Origin: Knoellia sp. p5-6-4
GTDB taxonomy: Bacteria > Actinomycetota > Actinomycetes > Actinomycetales > Dermatophilaceae
NCBI RefSeq assembly: GCF_029222705.1
Contig: NZ_JARGZF010000001.1
Span: forward strand, 306,437-370,436
DNA length: 64,000 nucleotides
Reading direction: 5' to 3'
The notes beneath the pieces were generated by a model. The model had not been told where the DNA came from and searched no databases. It worked only from the letters and a program-made list of their open reading frames with translations. The number at the start of each line of letters is the position of its first letter. Position 1 is the first letter of the stretch. Below are positions 24,989-32,999 of this stretch, piece after piece. Both the position numbers and the translations under genes were made by a program.

Positions 24989-26209
24989 GTGAGCACCACC
25001 GCAGACCCCGCCGCCCGGGCAGGCGCCCCCCTCCCCCTGCTGGTCCTGGGCCACGGCCGCGACCTGGCCACCGAGCGGGGCGTCGAGTGCCCCGGCGACC
25101 TCCCGGCCCCCTCTGAGCCCGGCCTCGTCGAGCGCGCACGGGCCGCCCGAGCGGCCCTCGGTGAGAAGGTGTTCGTCCTCGGGCACCACTACCAGCGTGA
25201 CGAGGTCATCGAGTTCGCCGACGTGACGGGCGACTCGTTCAAGCTCGCCAAGGAGGCGGCGGCGCGCCCCGAGGCACCGTGGATCGTCTTCTGCGGCGTG
25301 CACTTCATGGCGGAGTCGGCCGACATCCTCACCAGCGACGAGCAGACCGTGATCCTCCCGGACCTCGCCGCCGGCTGCTCGATGGCCGACATGGCCCAGA
25401 TCCACCAGGTCGAGGACGCCTGGGACGACCTCGTCGAGGCCGGCGTCGCCGACGACACCGTCCCCGTGACCTACATGAACTCCTCCGCCGCGATCAAGGC
25501 CTTCACCGGCCGGCACGGCGGCACCATCTGCACCTCCTCCAACGCCAAGAGCGCTCTGTCGTGGGCCTTCTCGCAGGCCGGTGACGGCCGGGTCGAGGGA
25601 GGCACCGGCAAGGTGCTCTTCCTGCCGGACCAGCACCTCGGCCGCAACACCTGGGCCCGTGACCTCGGCGGCTCCCTCGAGGACTGCGTGGTCTTCGACC
25701 CGCACCGGCCCCTCGGTGGGCTCACGAAGCAGCAGCTGCAGGACGCCCGGATGATCCTGTGGCGCGGCCACTGCTCGGTGCACGGCCGGTTCACGCTCGA
25801 GGCCGTCGAGCAGGCGCGGCGGGAGATCCCCGGCGTCAAGGTCATCGTCCACCCGGAGTGCCGACACGAGGTCGTCGAGGCGGCCGACGCCGTGGGCTCC
25901 ACGGAGAAGATCATCAAGACCATCGCCGCCGCTCCGGACGGCACCAAGTGGGTGGTCGGCACCGAGCTCAACCTCGTCAAGCGGCTCGCGGCCGAGTTCC
26001 CGCGCCAGCAGATCGCCTTCCTCGAGAAGAACGTCTGCTACTGCTCGACGATGAACCGCATCGACCTGCCCCACCTCGTGTGGGCGCTGGAGTCCCTCGT
26101 CGACGGCCGGGTGGTCAACCCCATCCGGGTCGACACCGAGGTGGCGCACTTCGCCCGCGTCGCCCTCGACCAGATGCTCGCCCTGCCGGGCGAGACCCAC
26201 CGCGACTAA
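24989..26209 (+). CDS. nadA: Quinolinate synthase
   Basis: Condenses iminoaspartate with dihydroxyacetone phosphate to quinolinate for NAD synthesis, using a 4Fe-4S cluster. Motifs: FVLGHHYQRDEVIEFADVTG, FCGVHFMAESADIL, LAAGCSMADM, TYMNSSAAIKA, GTICTSSNA, FLPDQHLGRNT, VHPECRHEVVEAAD and CYCSTMNRIDL. Length 406 fits the long actinobacterial form. The nadB and nadC genes that usually follow are absent here. Its stop overlaps that of the convergent reductase gene by 3 bases. Confidence 0.95.
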   Translation: MSTTADPAARAGAPLPLLVLGHGRDLATERGVECPGDLPAPSEPGLVERARAARAALGEKVFVLGHHYQRDEVIEFADVTGDSFKLAKEAAARPEAPWIVFCGVHFMAESADILTSDEQTVILPDLAAGCSMADMAQIHQVEDAWDDLVEAGVADDTVPVTYMNSSAAIKAFTGRHGGTICTSSNAKSALSWAFSQAGDGRVEGGTGKVLFLPDQHLGRNTWARDLGGSLEDCVVFDPHRPLGGLTKQQLQDARMILWRGHCSVHGRFTLEAVEQARREIPGVKVIVHPECRHEVVEAADAVGSTEKIIKTIAAAPDGTKWVVGTELNLVKRLAAEFPRQQIAFLEKNVCYCSTMNRIDLPHLVWALESLVDGRVVNPIRVDTEVAHFARVALDQMLALPGETHRD

Positions 26210-27471
26210 CCGGTATGCCGTGGGCGCGCCGTGGGCGGGCCCGTCAGCTCCTCCACCGTGAGGGTGAAGCCGCGCGCCCGCAGCCGCTCGACGAGCACGT
26301 CGCCGAACGCGGTGGCGGGGGTGAGCACGCCGGCACGCGTAGGCAGGCGCGGCTCGTCCTCGGCCAGGCACAGCGCAGACTCCGCGAGCATGACGGCCGT
26401 GCCGGCATACCCGGGATCCGCCTGGGCCGCCACGACCGCGAGGTAGCGCCGCCCGGTGGAGGTCGCCGTGCGGACCTCCATGCGGAAGCTGCCGCGCCGG
26501 CGCACCTCCTCGCTCGGCCCCTCGCCGGGTGACGGGAGCAGGAAGCCGAGCAGCGGGCGGGTCAGCGGGTTGGCCATCCCCACGACCAGGGCGCCGAGTC
26601 CGGCTGAGACTGCGGCCGCCCGCAGCTGTCCGGCGCGTCCCCTGCCGCAGGCCATCCGTTCGCGGTAGCGGAACCGGCGCCCGTACGCGTGGGCCGCCAG
26701 CGCACTGCTGCGGCGCACGATCCGGGTGTTGAACGAGCCCATGACGAAGGGCGCCGTCCACTGGCCCGTCTCGCCGTCGCGCATCACGCCGCTGACATCG
26801 CTCTGGCGCCCCAGCTGCGGCTCGGCCTCCCGGTCCGGACTGAGGGCGTAGGGGTCGAGGACGACACGGCGAGCCGCGGCGTCGGAGGCGGCCGCCGCCA
26901 CCATGGTGCGCATCGACTCGACCGTGCCGCCGCTCACGCCGCCACGCAGCTGCCGCACGAGCAGCGTGGTGTCGCCGAGGTCACCGGCGCCGTCGGCGGC
27001 GGCCCGCTCGTGGAGCATCAGCACGCCGAGGTCGGAGGGCACCGCGTCGAACCCGCAGGCCGTGACCAGGCGGGCGCCGGTCTCCTGCGCCGTGCCGTGG
27101 AGCCGGTCGACGAGCTGGCGCACGAAGAGCACCTCGCCGGTCAGGTCGGCGTAGTGGGTGGCCGCCTCGGCACAGGCCCGGGCCAGCCCGAAGCCGTGGC
27201 GGGCATAGGGGCCCACCGTCGTCGCGACCACGCGCGTCGAGCGGGCCAGCCGCTCCAGCGCTGCGTCGTCGCTGCTGTCGGCGACGACGAGCGGCCAGTC
27301 GCGGGCAGGCCCGGGAAGGGTGGCTCGCAGGTCCTCGAGCCGGGTCGCGCTGCGCCCGGCCAGCGCGATGCGCAGGTGCCGCGGCGCGTGGACGGCGAGG
27401 TCTGCGGCGAGCAGCCGCCCCACGAAGCCGGTGGCGCCGTGGACGACGAGGTCGTGCTCGCGCTCGCTCAC
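26206..27471 (-). CDS. Saccharopine dehydrogenase-like / trans-acting enoyl reductase family protein
   Basis: A 421-residue protein with an N-terminal Rossmann motif VVHGATGFVGRLLA, followed by IALAGRSATRLEDL, VVATTVGPYARHG, HYADLTGEVLFVR and CGFDAVPSDLGVLML. These match the actinobacterial group that includes mycobacterial trans-acting enoyl reductases for lipid synthesis (Rv2953) and related proteins without known function. The exact substrate is unknown. Its GTG overlaps the stop of the next minus-strand gene upstream (GTGA), so the pair is one transcript. Confidence 0.82.
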   Translation of the reverse strand: MSEREHDLVVHGATGFVGRLLAADLAVHAPRHLRIALAGRSATRLEDLRATLPGPARDWPLVVADSSDDAALERLARSTRVVATTVGPYARHGFGLARACAEAATHYADLTGEVLFVRQLVDRLHGTAQETGARLVTACGFDAVPSDLGVLMLHERAAADGAGDLGDTTLLVRQLRGGVSGGTVESMRTMVAAAASDAAARRVVLDPYALSPDREAEPQLGRQSDVSGVMRDGETGQWTAPFVMGSFNTRIVRRSSALAAHAYGRRFRYRERMACGRGRAGQLRAAAVSAGLGALVVGMANPLTRPLLGFLLPSPGEGPSEEVRRRGSFRMEVRTATSTGRRYLAVVAAQADPGYAGTAVMLAESALCLAEDEPRLPTRAGVLTPATAFGDVLVERLRARGFTLTVEELTGPPTARPRHTG

Positions 27472-28514
27472 CGGCGCCGCTCGCGCGGCTGGTGCCCCTC
27501 GGCCACCTGCTCCTCGGGTCGCGGGGGCCCAGGCGGGGTGCCGTCACCGAAGGGCCGTCCTCCGAGCGCCTCGCGGCCGTGGGGCAGCAGCCATCCCGAC
27601 AGGTCCGGCCCCTGGGGGATGATGCCCGTGGGGTTGATGTCGTGGTGGACGACGTAGTAGTGCGCCTTGATGTGCTCGAAGTCGACCGTGTCGCCGAATC
27701 CCGGCGTCTGGTAGAGGTCGCGCGCGTACGCCCACAGCACCGGCATCTCGCTCAGCTTGTGCCGGTTGCACTTGAAGTGGCCGTGGTAGGCCGCGTCGAA
27801 CCGGACGAGGGTGGTGAAGAGCCGCACGTCGGCCTCGGTCACGGTGTCGCCCACGAGGTAGCGCTCGTCGCGCAGCCGGTTGGTGAGCCAGTCGAGCGTG
27901 GTGAACAGCCGGTCGTAGGCCTCGTCGTAGGCCTGCTGCGTGCCGGCGAAGCCGCAGCGGTAGACGCCGTTGTTGACCTCGGAGTAGACCCTCCGGTTGA
28001 CCTCGTCGATCTCCGGCCGCAGGTCCTCGGGGTACAGGTCCGGGGCCCCCTCGCGGTGGAGGTCCCGCCACTGCGTCGAGAAGTCGAGCGTCATCTGCGC
28101 GAAGTCGTTGGTGACGACCTTGCCCGAGGCGATGTCCACCATGGCCGGCACGGTGATGCCTCGTGGGTAGCCGGGCTGACGCGCCTCGAAGGCGTCCTTC
28201 AGGCGCGGGATGCCCAGCACCGGGTCGACGCCGCCGGGGTCGAGGTCGAAGGTCCAGCTGTCCTCGTCGTGGGTGGGTCCGCAGACCCCCATGGAGATGG
28301 CGTCCTCGAGGCCGAGCAGCCGGCGGACGATGATGGCCCGGCTGGCCCACGGGCAGGCCCGCGAGACGACCAGCCGGTAGCGACCCGGCTCGACCGGCCA
28401 CGCGTTCTCGCCGGAGGCGTCGGCGGTGATGCGGTCGTGGATGTAGTGGGTGTCGCGCTCGAAGGTCGGCTCGACGTAGCCCTTGCGGGTCGTGCTGGTC
28501 GCTGTCTCGGCCAT
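27468..28514 (-). CDS. Glutathionyl-hydroquinone reductase-type (Xi-class GST) protein
   Basis: Contains VSRACPWASRAIIVRRLLGL with the active-site Cys near residue 54, WTFDLDPGGVDPVLG, TVPAMVDIASGKVVTNDF, a helical C-terminal domain (YRCGFAGTQQAYDEAYDRLF) and INPTGIIPQGPDLSGW. This is the Xi-class (YqjG/ECM4) pattern, which strips thiols from hydroquinone conjugates. Actinobacteria normally make mycothiol rather than glutathione, so the natural thiol is probably mycothiol (inference). It has a proline-rich C-terminal extension. First gene of a two-gene operon with the reductase downstream. Confidence 0.9.
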   Translation of the reverse strand: MAETATSTTRKGYVEPTFERDTHYIHDRITADASGENAWPVEPGRYRLVVSRACPWASRAIIVRRLLGLEDAISMGVCGPTHDEDSWTFDLDPGGVDPVLGIPRLKDAFEARQPGYPRGITVPAMVDIASGKVVTNDFAQMTLDFSTQWRDLHREGAPDLYPEDLRPEIDEVNRRVYSEVNNGVYRCGFAGTQQAYDEAYDRLFTTLDWLTNRLRDERYLVGDTVTEADVRLFTTLVRFDAAYHGHFKCNRHKLSEMPVLWAYARDLYQTPGFGDTVDFEHIKAHYYVVHHDINPTGIIPQGPDLSGWLLPHGREALGGRPFGDGTPPGPPRPEEQVAEGHQPRERRR

Positions 28515-28520
28515 GGCCAG

Positions 28521-28526
28521 AACCTA
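28521..28526 (-). promoter_or_regulatory. Leaderless-type -10 box (TAGGTT)
   Basis: Minus-strand hexamer ending 6 bases before ATG 28514. Confidence 0.5.
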
Positions 28527-28558
28527 ACCCGGGCGCCCCGTCCGCGCCCGCCCGTCCG

Positions 28559-29923
28559 TCAGCGGGGCATGGCCCCCAGACGGGCCAGCAGGAGGGCCTC
28601 GGCCTCGCAGACCCGCTGGAACTCGCCGAGGTGCAGCGACTCGTTCGCGCCGTGCGCGCGCGCGTCGGGGTCCTCCACGCCGGTGACGAGGATCGCCGCG
28701 TCGGGGAACCGCTCGGCGAAGGCCGCCACGAACGGGATCGACCCTCCCACGCCGATGTCGACGGGCTCGACGCCCCAGGCGTCGGTGAAGGCGGCGCGGG
28801 CCTGGTCGTAGACCGCTCCCGTGGCGTCGGCGGCGAAGCCGGGGCCCTGGTCGTCGAGGCGCAGCTCGACCTTCGCACCCCAGGGCGTGTGCTTCTCGAG
28901 GTGGCGCTGCACCGCGGCATACGCCTCCTTCGGGTCCTCGTCGGGCGCGAGGCGGATCGAGATCTTGGCGCTCGCGCTCGGCACGAGGGTGTTGGAGCTC
29001 GTCGCGACCGACGGGGCGTCGATGCCGATGACGGTGGCGGTCGGCTTGTTCCAGATGCGGGTGAGCAGCGAGCCGGTGCCGATGACGTCGACGCCGTCGA
29101 GCAGGCCCGACTCCTCGCGCAGCCGCGCCTCGTCGTAGTCGAGGTCGGCGGCGACGCCGGAGCGCAGGCCCTCGATCGCCACGTCGCCGTTGTCGTCGTG
29201 CAGGCTGGCGAGCAGGCGCACCAGCGGCATCATCGCGTCGGGCACGGCCCCGCCGAACATGCCGGAGTGGACGCCGTGGTCGAGGGTCGTCACGGTGACG
29301 ACCACCCGGATCAGGCCTCGCAGCGTCGTGGTGAGGGCCGGCTCGCCGATCGCCCAGTTCATCGAGTCGGCCAGCACGATGGCGTCGGCGCGCAGCTTCT
29401 CGCCGTGGCGCTCGAGGATGGCCGGCAGCGACTCGGAGCCGATCTCCTCCTCCCCCTCGACGAAGACCGTGACGCCGACGGGCAGGTCGCCGCGGTGGGC
29501 GCGCAGGGCCGCGAGGTGCGCCATGATGCCGGCCTTGTCGTCGGCGGCGCCGCGCCCGTAGAGACGGCCGTCGCGCTCGGTCGGCTCGAACGGCTTGCTG
29601 TCCCACAGCTCCTCGGCGCCGGTCGGCTGCACGTCGTGGTGCGCGTAGAGCATCACCGTCGGCGCTCCGGGCGGGCCGTTCACGTGGCCGATCACCGCGG
29701 GTCGGCCGCCCTCGCGCACGATCTCCACCTCGAGACCCTCGGCGCGCAGCAGCTCAGCGGTCGCCTCCGCGCTCGCCTCGACGTGCGCCTGGTCGAAGGC
29801 GTCGAGGGAGATGCTCGGGATGCGGGTCAGCGCCTCGAGGTCGGCCCGGATCCCGGGCATGAGCCCGGCCACGGCGGCCTTGAGGTCGGCGATCTGGTCA
29901 GCGGTGAGGACGTCGGCGGTCAC
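28559..29923 (-). CDS. M20 family metallopeptidase (dipeptidase-like)
   Basis: Dinuclear zinc peptidase. Metal and catalytic motifs: MLYAHHDVQP with the first His and Asp, GRGAADDKAGIMA with the bridging Asp, VEGEEEIGS with the Glu base, DHGVHSGMFGG in the lid domain, and a C-terminal GANESLHLGEF with a metal His. Length 454 fits the cytosolic non-specific dipeptidase type. GTG 29923 is supported by the TAGGCT box; the frame extends further upstream without signals. Confidence 0.92.
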   Translation of the reverse strand: MTADVLTADQIADLKAAVAGLMPGIRADLEALTRIPSISLDAFDQAHVEASAEATAELLRAEGLEVEIVREGGRPAVIGHVNGPPGAPTVMLYAHHDVQPTGAEELWDSKPFEPTERDGRLYGRGAADDKAGIMAHLAALRAHRGDLPVGVTVFVEGEEEIGSESLPAILERHGEKLRADAIVLADSMNWAIGEPALTTTLRGLIRVVVTVTTLDHGVHSGMFGGAVPDAMMPLVRLLASLHDDNGDVAIEGLRSGVAADLDYDEARLREESGLLDGVDVIGTGSLLTRIWNKPTATVIGIDAPSVATSSNTLVPSASAKISIRLAPDEDPKEAYAAVQRHLEKHTPWGAKVELRLDDQGPGFAADATGAVYDQARAAFTDAWGVEPVDIGVGGSIPFVAAFAERFPDAAILVTGVEDPDARAHGANESLHLGEFQRVCEAEALLLARLGAMPR

Positions 29924-29930
29924 GGCGGGG

Positions 29931-29936
29931 AGCCTA
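29931..29936 (-). promoter_or_regulatory. Leaderless-type -10 box (TAGGCT) for M20 peptidase
   Basis: Minus-strand hexamer ending 7 bases before GTG 29923. The divergent DUF3043 promoter is about 50 bases away. Confidence 0.5.
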
Positions 29937-29981
29937 GTGGGTGCCGTCGGTGGCGATGCGGGAGAACCCGGCCGCACGGCA

Positions 29982-29987
29982 TACAGT
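29982..29987 (+). promoter_or_regulatory. Leaderless-type -10 box (TACAGT) for DUF3043 gene
   Basis: Ends 6 bases before GTG 29994 and overlaps a reverse copy of the GTATGCC word (29978-29984). Confidence 0.5.
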
Positions 29988-29993
29988 TGGCCC

Positions 29994-30575
29994 GTGTTTG
30001 GACGCAACAAGACGCTGAACGAGCAGCAGGCCGAAACCGTCGCCCGCCCCGAGCGGGAAGGCGCGAAGAACCGGCCCACGCCGAAGCGACGCGAGCAGGA
30101 GGCGGCGCGCAAGCGTCCCCTGGTGGTGGCCGACCGCAAGGCCGCCAAGCGTGACGAGCAGCGGGGGCGCCGCGAGGCGTCGGCGCGCATGCGCCAGGCC
30201 ATGCTCACCGGCGACGAGGCGCACCTGCCGGCTCGCGACAAGGGCCCCGAGCGCCGGTTCATCCGCGACTACGTCGACGCCCGGTGGAACGTCGGCGAGT
30301 TCATGCTCCCGGTCATGCTGGTCGTGCTGGCGCTGTCGTTCGTGCGCCAGTCGTGGGCGCTGCTCATCGTCTTCGTGGCCGTCTACGGTGTCCTGCTGGT
30401 CGCGGTGGTCGACGCCGTGCTCATGTGGCGCAAGGTGAAGAAGCGCCTCGTGGCCAAGTTCGGCGCGGACCACCTCCCCCGCGGCGGCGCGATGTATGCC
30501 GTGATGCGCGCCTTCCAGATGCGCCGCTCCCGCATGCCGAAGCCCCAGGTGGCGCGCGGGCAGTACCCCTCCTGA
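29994..30575 (+). CDS. DUF3043 membrane protein
   Basis: 193 residues: a long, highly charged N-terminal region (NKTLNEQQAETV, then PKRREQEAARKRPLVVADRK), then RRFIRDYVDARWNVGEF and two membrane helices (LPVMLVVLALSFVRQSWALL, IVFVAVYGVLLVAVVDAVLM), and a basic tail. This is the actinobacterial DUF3043 pattern (Rv2206 in M. tuberculosis, as I recall). Function unknown. It keeps its place between the glycerate-kinase side and cobT in the mycobacterial order. Confidence 0.88.
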   Translation: MFGRNKTLNEQQAETVARPEREGAKNRPTPKRREQEAARKRPLVVADRKAAKRDEQRGRREASARMRQAMLTGDEAHLPARDKGPERRFIRDYVDARWNVGEFMLPVMLVVLALSFVRQSWALLIVFVAVYGVLLVAVVDAVLMWRKVKKRLVAKFGADHLPRGGAMYAVMRAFQMRRSRMPKPQVARGQYPS

Positions 30576-30628
30576 GCCGCTGCGGGCGGCGCACGCCCCA
30601 CCTCCGGCGGCCCGCCTGCTGCTCGCCC

Positions 30629-30844
30629 CTACTCGGCGGGCTGCAGCGCCATCGGGCCGTAGACGAGCTGCCCGTCGCGGTGGAGGCTGACGGCGTCGAC
30701 GCCCTTGGCCGCGAGCTCGTGCCACGTCTCGCCGAACCAGTTCTCGGCGTCGGACTGCGACGGGAAGGCCGTGGTGGGCAGCCCCTCGCCGCTCATCTCG
30801 TTGGCCTCGGGGTCCAGGTAGGTCCAGGTCCACGCTTCGCTCAT
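30629..30844 (-). CDS. Small conserved actinobacterial protein, function unknown
   Basis: 71 residues beginning MSEAWTWTYLDPEANEM, then FPSQSDAENWFGETWHELAA and GVDAVSLHRDGQLVYGPMAL. I recall similar short Trp-rich proteins in other actinobacteria, without known function. The sequence suggests a compact alpha/beta fold. Its own leaderless promoter supports expression. It lies just downstream of cobT on the same strand. Confidence 0.78.
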   Translation of the reverse strand: MSEAWTWTYLDPEANEMSGEGLPTTAFPSQSDAENWFGETWHELAAKGVDAVSLHRDGQLVYGPMALQPAE

Positions 30845-30850
30845 GTGCCC

Positions 30851-30856
30851 ACTGTA
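30851..30856 (-). promoter_or_regulatory. Leaderless-type -10 box (TACAGT)
   Basis: Minus-strand hexamer ending 6 bases before ATG 30844. Confidence 0.5.
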
Positions 30857-30879
30857 GGCCGGTGGGGAGAGCCGGCGCC

Positions 30880-31929
30880 TCAGGTGCTGGCAACCCCCGC
30901 GGAGTCGAAGGTCGCGACCTCCGTGAGCAGGCGCGCCGCAGACTGGACGAGCGGCACCGCGAGCGCCGCGCCGGAGCCCTCGCCGAGCCGCAGGCCGAGG
31001 TCGAGCAGGGGCTCCATGCCCAGGTGGTCGAGGGCTGCCCGCGCGCCGGGCTCGACGGAGACGTGGCCGGCCACCCAGTAGCCGGCCGCGGCCGGGCTGA
31101 CCGCGCTGGCGACCAGGGCCGCCGCGACCGCGATGACGCCGTCGAGCACGACGGGCACCCGGCGCGAGGCCGCCCCGAGCATGAAGCCGGCGAGGGCCGC
31201 GTGCTCGAGCCCGCCGACCTCGGCCAGGACGGCCAGAGGCTCGGAGCGGTCGAGCCGGGCGAGCGCGCGCTCCACCACGGCCGTCTTGCGCTCGAGCATC
31301 GCGTCGTCGATGCCCGTGCCACGCCCGGTGACCTCCCCCGGCTCGCTGCGGGTCAGTGCGGCGACCAGGGCCGCCGAGGCGGTGGTGTTGGCGATGCCCA
31401 TGTCGCCGGTGACGAGAAGGTCGGCGCCGCCGTCGACGAGGTCGTGGGCCACGGCGATGCCGGCCTCCAGCGCCTGCCGCGCCTCGGCCCGGGTCATGGC
31501 AGGCCCCTCGGCCAGGTCCTGCGTGCCGTGGGCGACCTTGCGGTGCAGGAGGTTGGGTGCGGGGGGCAGGTCTCTGGCCACCCCGACGTCGACCACCGTG
31601 ACGCTGGCCCCGGCCTGCCGCGCGAGGGCGTTGACGACGGCACCGCCGTGCGCGAGGTTGGCCACCATCTGCGCGGTGACCTCCTGCGGCCACGGCGTGA
31701 CGCCCTGCGCGTGCACCCCGTGGTCGGCGGCGAACACGGCGATGGCCGGGCGCAGCGGCACCGGTGGCGGACAGGTCCGGGCGATCCCGGCGAGCTGCGC
31801 GCCGAGGTCCTCCAGGCGGCCCATCGACCCCGGGGGCTTGGTGAGCTGGCCCTGGCGCGCGTCGGCCTCGCCGACCGCCCGCCGGCAGATGGGCGAGATG
31901 GCCTCGAGGGTCTGGGACAGCAGCGACAT
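30880..31929 (-). CDS. cobT: Nicotinate-nucleotide--dimethylbenzimidazole phosphoribosyltransferase
   Basis: Makes alpha-ribazole phosphate, the lower-ligand nucleotide of cobalamin. Motifs: LTKPPGSMGRLEDLGAQLA, AVFAADHGVHAQGVTPWPQE, GGAVVNALARQAGA, LVTGDMGIANTTASAALVAA and a C-terminal LGEGSGAALAVPLV with the catalytic Glu. Length 349 is normal. GAAGGAG lies 7 bases before the ATG. It is divergent from the riboswitch-controlled B12 operon that carries cobU and cobS; its own control is not visible. Confidence 0.95.
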   Translation of the reverse strand: MSLLSQTLEAISPICRRAVGEADARQGQLTKPPGSMGRLEDLGAQLAGIARTCPPPVPLRPAIAVFAADHGVHAQGVTPWPQEVTAQMVANLAHGGAVVNALARQAGASVTVVDVGVARDLPPAPNLLHRKVAHGTQDLAEGPAMTRAEARQALEAGIAVAHDLVDGGADLLVTGDMGIANTTASAALVAALTRSEPGEVTGRGTGIDDAMLERKTAVVERALARLDRSEPLAVLAEVGGLEHAALAGFMLGAASRRVPVVLDGVIAVAAALVASAVSPAAAGYWVAGHVSVEPGARAALDHLGMEPLLDLGLRLGEGSGAALAVPLVQSAARLLTEVATFDSAGVAST

Positions 31930-32028
31930 GGCACTCCTTCGTCGATGGCGCGGGCCACCCTAGGCGCGGTGGTGCCTGCACGGCATACCCGGGTCGCGTG
32001 GGAGCGAGATCACTTTGACAGCACCGCG

Positions 32029-32157
32029 GGGCGGGTGGGACGGTTCGCACGTCGAACCAGCCCTTGGTGAGGGGAAGCCGGTCAGAGTCCGGCGCTGTCC
32101 CGCAACCGTAGGTCGTCCCTGGCATCCCACCGGGGCGACGAGCCGGAGCACCTGCCC
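32029..32157 (+). promoter_or_regulatory. Cobalamin (adenosylcobalamin-type) riboswitch
   Basis: The conserved core at 32069-32110 has GGGGAAGCCGG, AGTCCGGCGCTG and CCCGCAACCGTA in the expected order, and the B12 box GCCGGAGCACCTGCC follows at about 32142-32156. The ends can pair: 32029-32036 with 32150-32157, one G-U pair, forming P1. It precedes an ECF B12-uptake and cobU-cobS operon, which is the usual target. When B12 binds, expression should fall. Confidence 0.92.
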
Positions 32158-32234
32158 TGGGCCTCGACTCCATCAACAAGTCCGTCGTGGAATGCGGACC
32201 GGAGTCAGGGACGTCGCCGGCAGGTCGGCCACGT

Positions 32235-32255
32235 CTCCTCGCCGGTCGCGAGGAG
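32235..32255 (+). promoter_or_regulatory. Shine-Dalgarno-masking hairpin at the end of the riboswitch leader
   Basis: CTCCTCGC (32235-32242) pairs perfectly with GCGAGGAG (32248-32255) across a 5-base loop. The right arm covers nearly all of the AGGAGG ribosome site (32251-32256), which is 5 bases before ATG 32262. This is the expected expression platform for translational control. Confidence 0.75.
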
Positions 32256-32261
32256 GAAACC

Positions 32262-32981
32262 ATGTCTCGCACCACCCGGCCCGTCGTGGCCGTCCCGTCC
32301 CTGGTCGCCGCCGTGCTGCTCGCGCTGGTCGCGGCCGTCGTCGCCCCGGCTGCCCCCGCCAGTGCCGCGGCCTACCGCTACTGGGGCTACTTCCAGCTCC
32401 AGGACGCCACCTGGGCCTTCGCCAGCAAGGGCGCCGACCAGCTCACCCCCGCCGACGGCTCCGTCGAGGGCTGGCGCTTCGCCGTCGCCGGCGAGACCGA
32501 CGCGCGTATGCCGCGTGCGACCGCCAGCTTCGACGACCTCTGCGGTGACGCCGCCGCCGAGGCCGGGAAGAAGCGCGTCGGCGTCGTCATCGACTACGGC
32601 CGCGCCGCCGACACCGAGGACGGCAAGCAGCCCCCGGCCCCGGTCGGCCGGTGCGCGGTCGTCGACACCAAGGCCACCGGCGCCGAGGTGCTCGCCGCCG
32701 TCGCGTCCGTGCGCGCCGAGGGCGCCATGATCTGCGGCATCGACAACCACCCCGCCACCGGCTGCGGCGGTGAGGTCAAGGTGGTCAGCCCCGAGGCCAA
32801 GGCCACCGACACCCCGGTGCAGCTCGCGGCCGCGACGCCGTCGGCCGACGCCGCGCAGGCCCCCGCCGACGACGCCGACCAGGGCGGCACCAGCGCACTG
32901 ACCTACGCCGCCCTGGCGATCGTGCTCGCCGTTGTCGCGCTGCTCATCACCGCCGCCGCGCGCCGCCGGCGCGCCAACTGA
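32262..32981 (+). CDS. SCO2322-type secreted/membrane-anchored protein of the B12 uptake operon
   Basis: 239 residues. A signal peptide (LVAAVLLALVAAVVAPAAPASA) is followed by YRYWGYFQLQDATWAFASKG, a domain with three or four cysteines (DDLCGDAAAEAG, GRCAVVD, MICGIDNHPATGCGG), an Ala/Asp-rich linker and a C-terminal membrane helix with an RRRR stop. This fits the SCO2322 family found beside ECF transporters in actinobacteria. It may capture the ligand or support the transporter at the cell surface; this is inference from position. First gene under the cobalamin riboswitch. Confidence 0.82.
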   Translation: MSRTTRPVVAVPSLVAAVLLALVAAVVAPAAPASAAAYRYWGYFQLQDATWAFASKGADQLTPADGSVEGWRFAVAGETDARMPRATASFDDLCGDAAAEAGKKRVGVVIDYGRAADTEDGKQPPAPVGRCAVVDTKATGAEVLAAVASVRAEGAMICGIDNHPATGCGGEVKVVSPEAKATDTPVQLAAATPSADAAQAPADDADQGGTSALTYAALAIVLAVVALLITAAARRRRAN

Positions 32982-32999
32982 GGCGGCTGGCACTCCACC

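Noticed and set aside
32015-32020. TTGACA as the -35 box of the B12 operon
   Set aside because: A -10 box at normal spacing would fall inside the riboswitch P1 stem and none is visible there; the real promoter is probably further upstream.
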